From Arenibacter arenosicollis (GTDB taxonomy: Bacteria; Bacteroidota; Bacteroidia; Flavobacteriales; Flavobacteriaceae): DNA of 64,000 nucleotides. The position numbers and the translations under genes were made by a program. Location: the NCBI RefSeq assembly GCF_014397245.1, contig NZ_JACLHY010000011.1:87107-151106 (forward strand). The letters are read 5' to 3'. This document shows positions 59,839-64,000 of the stretch, one piece after another. The first letter of the stretch is position 1, and every line of letters starts with the position of its first letter. The notes below the pieces were generated by a model. That model was not told the origin of the DNA, searched no databases, and saw only the letters and a list, made by a program, of their open reading frames with translations.

Positions 59839-60086
59839 ATTAAGCCAATTTAGCTTTATTCAATTTGGTAGAGAAAGACAAAGCTTTGGTTACCTTAGAA
59901 TTTTTGAACATATACAAGCGGGCAACAGCGTTGTTATTTTTAAAAGCAACTTCTTGTTCTGCTGTAGCAGTTACAATACTCATGGTAACAGTTTCAACCT
60001 TAACTTCGGCAGCATCGTTTTGAGCTTGTGCAGCTACTCCGATAAAAAGAACAAAGATTAAAGTTAAAATGGTTTTCATGACTTGC
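59839..60086. repeat. Direct repeat, left copy, flanking the arsenic genes
   Basis: 248 bp that recur at 63753-64000 in the same orientation with three mismatches counted by eye. Similarity stops abruptly at the stop codon side and reaches the window edge on the other side, so the right copy may be longer. It covers secreted protein copy 2 and the last bases of its leader. Confidence 0.9.
59840..60079 (-). CDS. Small secreted protein, triplicated family, copy 2
   Basis: 79 aa from the ATG complement of 60077-60079. Signal peptide MKTILTLIFVLFIGVAAQAQ, a middle with VKVETVTMSIVTATAEQEVA, then ARLYMFKNSKVTKAL and STKLNKAKLA. The final 30 residues are nearly the same as in copy 1 and the signal peptide is almost identical. 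It differs from copy 3 at only three residues (E/K, F/V and A/V). Followed by the 38-aa membrane frame. Function unknown. Confidence 0.75.
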   Translation of the reverse strand: MKTILTLIFVLFIGVAAQAQNDAAEVKVETVTMSIVTATAEQEVAFKNNNAVARLYMFKNSKVTKALSFSTKLNKAKLA

Positions 60087-60160
60087 GTTTTGTTATATAT
60101 ATAACTTGGGCAAGTGTACTTTTCTAGGTTCCGATTCGACGAAAAACACTGTTTCTCGTT
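60080..60160 (-). promoter_or_regulatory. Structured leader/operator region of copy 2
   Basis: Same elements as before copy 1: GTTATATATATAAC (60092-60105), ACTTG/CAAGT (60104-60115), and a longer inverted repeat ACGAAAAAC/GTTTCTCGT (60139-60147 and 60151-60159, one mismatch). Bases between the elements differ from copy 1 while the arms keep pairing, which favours a functional site. Clear similarity to the copy 1 region extends to about 60253. Confidence 0.55.
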
Positions 60161-60402
60161 AAGCGGAGAACTCTTGGATAAAGTGCAAAAAAATCCCGAT
60201 GAACGTAACGGGCAGCAAATCACTTTAGCGATAAAAATTTGCATTTCACCGATGACTGTAAGTGTTTACTTACAATTTAAGCTCCTCTGATTTGTGATTT
60301 TAGCCACCTAAAATAAAAAATTGATAAAATACAGCAATCCCGGGATGAAGATTATTACCGATATTTATGTCGATTAACAGTCATTTAAAATAAAATACCT
60401 CA

Positions 60403-61035
60403 TTGGACCGCTATAAGGAAACATTCGAGACTTGGAACAAAATAGCTTCCCTATATCAAGACAAGTTTATGGACCTGGACTTGTACAATGAAAGCTATGA
60501 TCTTATTTGCAATTCGATATCAACAAAAAATGCCGGAATTTTGGAAATAGGCTGTGGCCCCGGAAACATCACAAGATATCTTTTATCCAAAAGGCCCAAC
60601 TTCAATATACTAGGGATAGACGTTGCCCCAAATATGATAAAATTGGCAGAAAAGAACAATCCAACCGCTACATTCAAGGTTTTGGACGGCCGGCAGATCA
60701 GCGAACTAAACACCCAATATGATGGAATAGTCTGTGGTTTTTGCCTACCCTTTCTTTCACCGGCAGACTGTGTTCAAGTAATTGCCGATTCCCACAGATT
60801 GTTATTGAACAACGGCTTGCTATATTTAAGTTTTGTGGAGGGTGATCCAAACAAATCGGACTTCAAAGTAGGTAACAATGGAGATAGAGTCTATTTCCAT
60901 TTTCATAAATTGGATACATTAAAAACACTTCTATCTCAAAATTCATTTGAAGAACCTGAGGTTTACCATATAAATTACCAGAGAACGGAAGCCCTAATAG
61001 AAAAACATACAGTCCTGATAAGCAGAAAAAATTAA
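60403..61035 (+). CDS. Class I SAM-dependent methyltransferase
   Basis: 210 aa. SAM motif I ILEIGCGPGN (46-55), the acidic residue in LGIDVAPNM, and the later VCGFCLPFLSPADCV. The start is a TTG at 60403, since no ATG lies upstream in frame and the next ATG (codon 23) would remove conserved residues. It lacks the paired Cys typical of arsenite methyltransferase ArsM, so I do not call it ArsM although it precedes arsenic genes. Substrate unknown. Confidence 0.85.
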   Translation: MDRYKETFETWNKIASLYQDKFMDLDLYNESYDLICNSISTKNAGILEIGCGPGNITRYLLSKRPNFNILGIDVAPNMIKLAEKNNPTATFKVLDGRQISELNTQYDGIVCGFCLPFLSPADCVQVIADSHRLLLNNGLLYLSFVEGDPNKSDFKVGNNGDRVYFHFHKLDTLKTLLSQNSFEEPEVYHINYQRTEALIEKHTVLISRKN

Positions 61036-61072
61036 CACCAAAAGGACTAATTGTAAAAAAAAGTAAAAAATA

Positions 61073-61107
61073 TTGGTTAAAATAAATATTCATCGTAATA
61101 TTGCGAT
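61073..61107 (+). promoter_or_regulatory. ars promoter overlapped by an ArsR-type operator
   Basis: TTGG (61073-61076), 19-bp spacer, TAATATTG (61096-61103, one mismatch to TAnnTTTG). The -7 box lies inside the near-perfect palindrome ATCGTAATATTGCGAT (61092-61107; one mismatched pair). ArsR bound there would cover the promoter; start codon at 61125. Confidence 0.65.
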
Positions 61108-61124
61108 ATATAAATAATAAGAGA

Positions 61125-61457
61125 ATGGGATTAGCTAAAACAGAAATATTTTCGGATCAACAAAACGAAATTGCCATTTTTGCCAAAGCTTTGGGGCACC
61201 CGGCCCGAGTGGCTATTCTGCAGCATTTATTTAAAATAAATACCTGTGTATGTGGTGATCTTGTGAATGAAATTGGTTTGGCTCAACCTACCATTTCACA
61301 ACATTTGAAAGAATTGAAACTCTTGGGACTCATCAAGGGTAGTGTTGAAGGAACCAGCGTCTGCTATTGCATTAACACCGAAAAATGGCTGGAAATGAAG
61401 GAGGTCATAAAACAATTCCTTAATCTGGACATAACCAAACAGGAGGATTGCTGCTAA
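61125..61457 (+). CDS. arsR: ArsR/SmtB family arsenic-responsive repressor
   Basis: 110 aa. Winged helix-turn-helix with KALGHPARVAILQHLFK and the recognition helix region AQPTISQHLKELKLLGLI. The metal-binding CVCGDLV in helix alpha-3 is the ArsR thiolate site, and two further Cys end the protein (QEDCC). The ATG at 61125 is chosen over an in-frame ATG eight codons upstream that overlaps the operator. Releases DNA on binding arsenite. Confidence 0.93.
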   Translation: MGLAKTEIFSDQQNEIAIFAKALGHPARVAILQHLFKINTCVCGDLVNEIGLAQPTISQHLKELKLLGLIKGSVEGTSVCYCINTEKWLEMKEVIKQFLNLDITKQEDCC

Positions 61458-61474
61458 AAAATTTAAAATCATTA

Positions 61475-61490
61475 ATCGTATTATCGCAAT
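61475..61490. promoter_or_regulatory. Second ArsR-like half-site pair
   Basis: ATCGTATTATCGCAAT, in the 47-bp gap before the DUF6428 gene. It contains ATCGTA and ATCGCA, the two half elements of the arsR operator, here as direct repeats, followed by the same AAATAAATA as near the first site. Possibly a second binding site inside the operon. Confidence 0.4.
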
Positions 61491-61504
61491 AAATAAATAT
61501 TAAA

Positions 61505-61978
61505 ATGAAACTATCAGAGGTAAAAACAATATTAGGGCAATTGGATAAAATTGCATTTCAGTTGCCCAACGGAAAATTTGTACCGAATCATTTTCATGTT
61601 ACGGAAGTAGGTAAAATAATAAAGAACTTTATAGACTGTGGAGGAACGGTTAGGAAGGAAGAAGTTGTAAATTTTCAACTTTGGAATGCCAATGATTATG
61701 ACCACCAACTTCATCCGGAGAAACTGGTTCACATCATAGAACTATCGGAAAAAATATTGGAAATTGGCGATTTGGAAATTGAAGTGGAATATCAAGGCGA
61801 AACCATAGAAAAATTTGGATTGGACTTTGACGGCACCAATTTTCTTTTGGCCTCCAAACATACAGATTGCCTGGCGAAGGAAAATTGTGGTATTCCGGCA
61901 GAAAAACCAAAAATAAAATTATCCCAATTACAAGGAACAGCAGCCAATTGTTGCACTCCCGATTCCGGATGCTGCTAA
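61505..61978 (+). CDS. DUF6428 family protein of arsenic operons
   Basis: 157 aa. A mostly alpha/beta N-terminal domain (VKTILGQLDKIAFQLPNGKF, then VPNHFHVTEVG) and a Cys-rich end: DCLAKENCG and NCCTPDSGCC, seven Cys in the last 40 residues, which looks suited to arsenite or another soft metal. The family occurs mainly in Bacteroidetes ars loci; activity unknown. Co-transcribed with arsR by spacing. Confidence 0.85.
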   Translation: MKLSEVKTILGQLDKIAFQLPNGKFVPNHFHVTEVGKIIKNFIDCGGTVRKEEVVNFQLWNANDYDHQLHPEKLVHIIELSEKILEIGDLEIEVEYQGETIEKFGLDFDGTNFLLASKHTDCLAKENCGIPAEKPKIKLSQLQGTAANCCTPDSGCC

Positions 61979-62007
61979 ACCCATTACGATCCCATAAACA
62001 CCAATCT

Positions 62008-62640
62008 ATGGCACCAGTAAAAACGAAGCTTTTTGCTAACATTGAGAATGCAATCTCTAAATTAAGCGTTGAAAATATAAGCAAGGAACGTAAAGAAATA
62101 TTACAACCTCTTGTTGAATATGTACAGCACAAAATAAATATAGACGAGCCAGTAAGAATCAATTTTATATGCACCCATAATTCCAGACGGAGTCACTTGT
62201 CACAAGTCTGGGCACAGACAATGGCTTTTTATTTTGGCCTAAAGAACGTGTATTGTTATTCTGGAGGAACGGAAGCTACCGCCTTATTTCCAATGGCAGC
62301 GGAAACCTTAAAAAATTCAGGATTTAAAATTGAGACCATATCTCAAGGAGAAAATCCAATTTACAGCATAAAATATGGCGACAATGAACCTGCGTTGATA
62401 GGATTTTCAAAGAAGTTCGATGATGACTTTAACCCAAAATCTGAATTTGCAGCAGTTCTAACCTGTTCCCAAGCGGACGTTGGCTGCCCCTTTATAGCAG
62501 GTGCCGAAAGACGCATTCCAATAACCTTTGAGGACCCAAAGGCATTTGACAACACCCCTCAGCAGGCCGAAAAGTATCGGGAAAGAAGCCTTCAAATTGC
62601 AACCGAATTATTATATGTATTCGCCCAAATTAAATCCTAA
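62008..62640 (+). CDS. arsC: Arsenate reductase / low-molecular-weight phosphatase-like protein
   Basis: 210 aa. The catalytic P-loop is CTHNSRRS (C55 to R61), with SGGTEATA following, and two later Cys in LTCSQADVGCPF that may relay disulfides as in thioredoxin-coupled ArsC. An N-terminal 45-residue helical extension is present, and family members of this size in Bacteroidetes are annotated as protein-tyrosine phosphatases in ars loci. Reduction of arsenate to arsenite is inferred. It ends 3 bp before the ACR3 gene. Confidence 0.85.
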   Translation: MAPVKTKLFANIENAISKLSVENISKERKEILQPLVEYVQHKINIDEPVRINFICTHNSRRSHLSQVWAQTMAFYFGLKNVYCYSGGTEATALFPMAAETLKNSGFKIETISQGENPIYSIKYGDNEPALIGFSKKFDDDFNPKSEFAAVLTCSQADVGCPFIAGAERRIPITFEDPKAFDNTPQQAEKYRERSLQIATELLYVFAQIKS

Positions 62641-62643
62641 TAA

Positions 62644-63696
62644 ATGGCATTCCGTAAAAAATTAAGCTTTCTGGACAGCTATCTAACCCTATGGATTTTT
62701 TTGGCAATGGCTTTTGGTGTTGGTATAGGTTATTTTGCTCCTAAATTTCCGGAAATCATCAACAAATTTAGTAGTGGAACAACCAATATACCCATCGCAA
62801 TTGGGTTGATATTAATGATGTATCCACCACTGGCCAAGGTTAATTACTCCCTCTTGCCCAAGGTTTTTCAAAACACTAAAATTTTATCAATTTCGTTGGT
62901 CCTGAATTGGATTGTTGGTCCTATTTTAATGTTCGCTTTGGCCATTACTTTTTTAAGGGATTACCCTGAATACATGGTGGGATTGATCCTGATTGGGTTG
63001 GCACGTTGCATTGCTATGGTACTTGTTTGGAACGACCTAGCGGAAGGAAGCAGTGAGTACGGTGCCGGTCTGGTAGCTCTGAACAGCATTTTTCAAGTAT
63101 TTGCCTACAGTTTTTATGCCTGGATCTTTATAACCGTACTTCCACCCTATTTCGGATTTGACGGTGCCATAGTAGATATTTCTATTGGTATCATTGCGGA
63201 AAGCGTAGCCATCTATTTGGGAATACCGTTTGCATTGGGGTTTTTAAGTAGATTGATTTTGGTGCGGCTAAAAGGGGAAGAATGGTACTCCAACACATTT
63301 ATACCAACCATATCACCCATGACGTTGATTGCCCTATTGTTTACAATAGTGGTCATGTTTTCCTTAAAAGGAGAATTGATAGTGGAGATACCAATGGACG
63401 TTTTAATTATAGCAGTTCCATTGTTAATCTATTTTATGCTGATGTTTTTCATTGGTTTTTTCCTTACCAGAGCCATGGGTGCGGAATACGACAAAACGGC
63501 TTCTGTTGCATTTACTGCTGCAGGAAACAATTTTGAATTGGCCATTGCGGTAGCCATTGCTGTTTTTGGTTTGGATTCGGGACAGGCATTTGCCGGAGTC
63601 ATTGGTCCCTTAGTGGAAGTTCCTGCCTTAATTTTATTGGTGCGCGTAGCCTTTTGGTTACGTAAAAAATATTATCCAATAGCCATGGTTCAATAG
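62644..63696 (+). CDS. arsB: ACR3 family arsenite efflux transporter
   Basis: 350 aa with about ten membrane helices. ACR3 marks: the N-terminal [21 protein letters not shown]; the essential Cys122 in [37 protein letters not shown]; and the Glu in [10 protein letters not shown]. Exports arsenite made by the ArsC-like reductase. Last gene of the ars set; the minus-strand secreted protein copy 3 lies 57 bp further on, convergent. Confidence 0.96.
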   Translation: MAFRKKLSFLDSYLTLWIFLAMAFGVGIGYFAPKFPEIINKFSSGTTNIPIAIGLILMMYPPLAKVNYSLLPKVFQNTKILSISLVLNWIVGPILMFALAITFLRDYPEYMVGLILIGLARCIAMVLVWNDLAEGSSEYGAGLVALNSIFQVFAYSFYAWIFITVLPPYFGFDGAIVDISIGIIAESVAIYLGIPFALGFLSRLILVRLKGEEWYSNTFIPTISPMTLIALLFTIVVMFSLKGELIVEIPMDVLIIAVPLLIYFMLMFFIGFFLTRAMGAEYDKTASVAFTAAGNNFELAIAVAIAVFGLDSGQAFAGVIGPLVEVPALILLVRVAFWLRKKYYPIAMVQ

Positions 63697-63752
63697 GGGC
63701 ACTAAAGGTTTGGGAGATTCTGTATTTAATACTAACGACATTCTAGCTTAAG

Positions 63753-64000
63753 ATTAAGCCAATTTAGCTTTATTCAATTTGGTAGAGAAAGACAAAGCTT
63801 TGGTTACCTTAGAATTTTTGAACATATACAAGCGGACAACAGCGTTGTTATTTTTAACAGCAACTTCTTGTTTTGCTGTAGCAGTTACAATACTCATGGT
63901 AACAGTTTCAACCTTAACTTCGGCAGCATCGTTTTGAGCTTGTGCAGCTACTCCGATAAAAAGAACAAAGATTAAAGTTAAAATGGTTTTCATGACTTGC
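63753..64000. repeat. Direct repeat, right copy, flanking the arsenic genes
   Basis: Matches 59839-60086 with three mismatches and runs off the right window edge. Copies 2 and 3 lie in the same orientation 3.9 kb apart, so recombination between them would delete the whole arsenic set. Confidence 0.9.
63754..63993 (-). CDS. Small secreted protein, triplicated family, copy 3
   Basis: 79 aa from the ATG complement of 63991-63993. Same signal peptide as copy 2, then VTATAKQEVAVKNNNAVVRL and the conserved YMFKNSKVTKALSFSTKLNK end. It differs from copy 2 at three positions only, all amino-acid changes. Unlike copies 1 and 2, no tiny membrane frame follows; the arsB stop is 57 bp away. The leader lies beyond the window, though the first 7 bases before the ATG match the other copies. 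Confidence 0.75.
   Translation of the reverse strand: MKTILTLIFVLFIGVAAQAQNDAAEVKVETVTMSIVTATAKQEVAVKNNNAVVRLYMFKNSKVTKALSFSTKLNKAKLA

Noticed and set aside
60403..61035. Calling the methyltransferase ArsM because it precedes arsR
   Set aside because: The protein is too short and lacks the conserved arsenic-binding Cys pairs of ArsM; it has only the general SAM fold.
61734..62174. 146-aa minus-strand frame across DUF6428 and arsC
   Set aside because: It is the shadow of two clearly recognisable plus-strand genes, has no domain and no plausible start context.

Overview
The window is low-GC DNA from a member of the Bacteroidota, most likely a marine Flavobacteriaceae. Supporting signs are: Bacteroidetes-type promoters (a TTGG/TTTG box, about 19 bp, then TAnnTTTG) with few Shine-Dalgarno sites; Bacteroidetes-restricted families (DUF4129/DUF4350 beside MoxR and DUF58, DUF6515, DUF6428, the PBP1-LysM protein, DUF4105/Lnb, CarboxypepD_reg proteins); BshC of bacillithiol synthesis; and the pyrG-yidC order. 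I do not name a genus. No rRNA, tRNA, CRISPR array, phage or intact transposon is visible.

Layout. 0-4.7 kb: a membrane-protein/DUF4129/DUF4350/MoxR/DUF58 operon, cut by the left edge. 4.7-16 kb: small secreted proteins, a TPR protein, a flavin oxidoreductase, mnmA, yidC, pyrG and a sugar isomerase-like Tat protein. 16-21 kb: a DUF922 protein, a PBP1-LysM protein and guaA. 21-37 kb: PNPOx-like protein, PLP decarboxylase, bshC, M14 peptidase, ALDH, GH20 hexosaminidase, an RluF-type pseudouridine synthase, a GNAT-nitrilase fusion, a CarboxypepD_reg protein and an LD-carboxypeptidase. 37-53.8 kb: recQ divergent from kdsD-tatC-CMD-lptB, pssA, DUF4105-ABC-F-(shrunken methyltransferase)-small membrane protein, cobalamin adenosyltransferase, DUF2795, secA and an orphan histidine kinase. 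This part is ordinary flavobacterial chromosome.

53.8-64 kb is accessory in character. A small secreted protein (74-79 aa) occurs three times on the minus strand. Two copies are followed by a tiny one-helix membrane protein (38-39 aa) and share an upstream region full of inverted repeats. Between copies 1 and 2 lies a TetR-controlled cluster: TetR, CxxC carboxymuconolactone-decarboxylase-like protein, EthD-like protein, DsbA/FrnE-like oxidoreductase, a FabF paralogue and a type II HAD dehalogenase. Two matching palindromes flank tetR. The cluster ends in two decaying genes, a DoxX-like remnant and a DUF1059 pseudogene. Between copies 2 and 3 lies an arsenic-resistance set: methyltransferase, ArsR, DUF6428, ArsC-type phosphatase and ACR3 efflux pump. 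It is bounded by direct repeats that differ at only 3 of 248 bases, and all three differences change an amino acid.

The most novel element is the triplicated small secreted protein with its partner peptide and conserved structured leader. Functional statements about it are inference.
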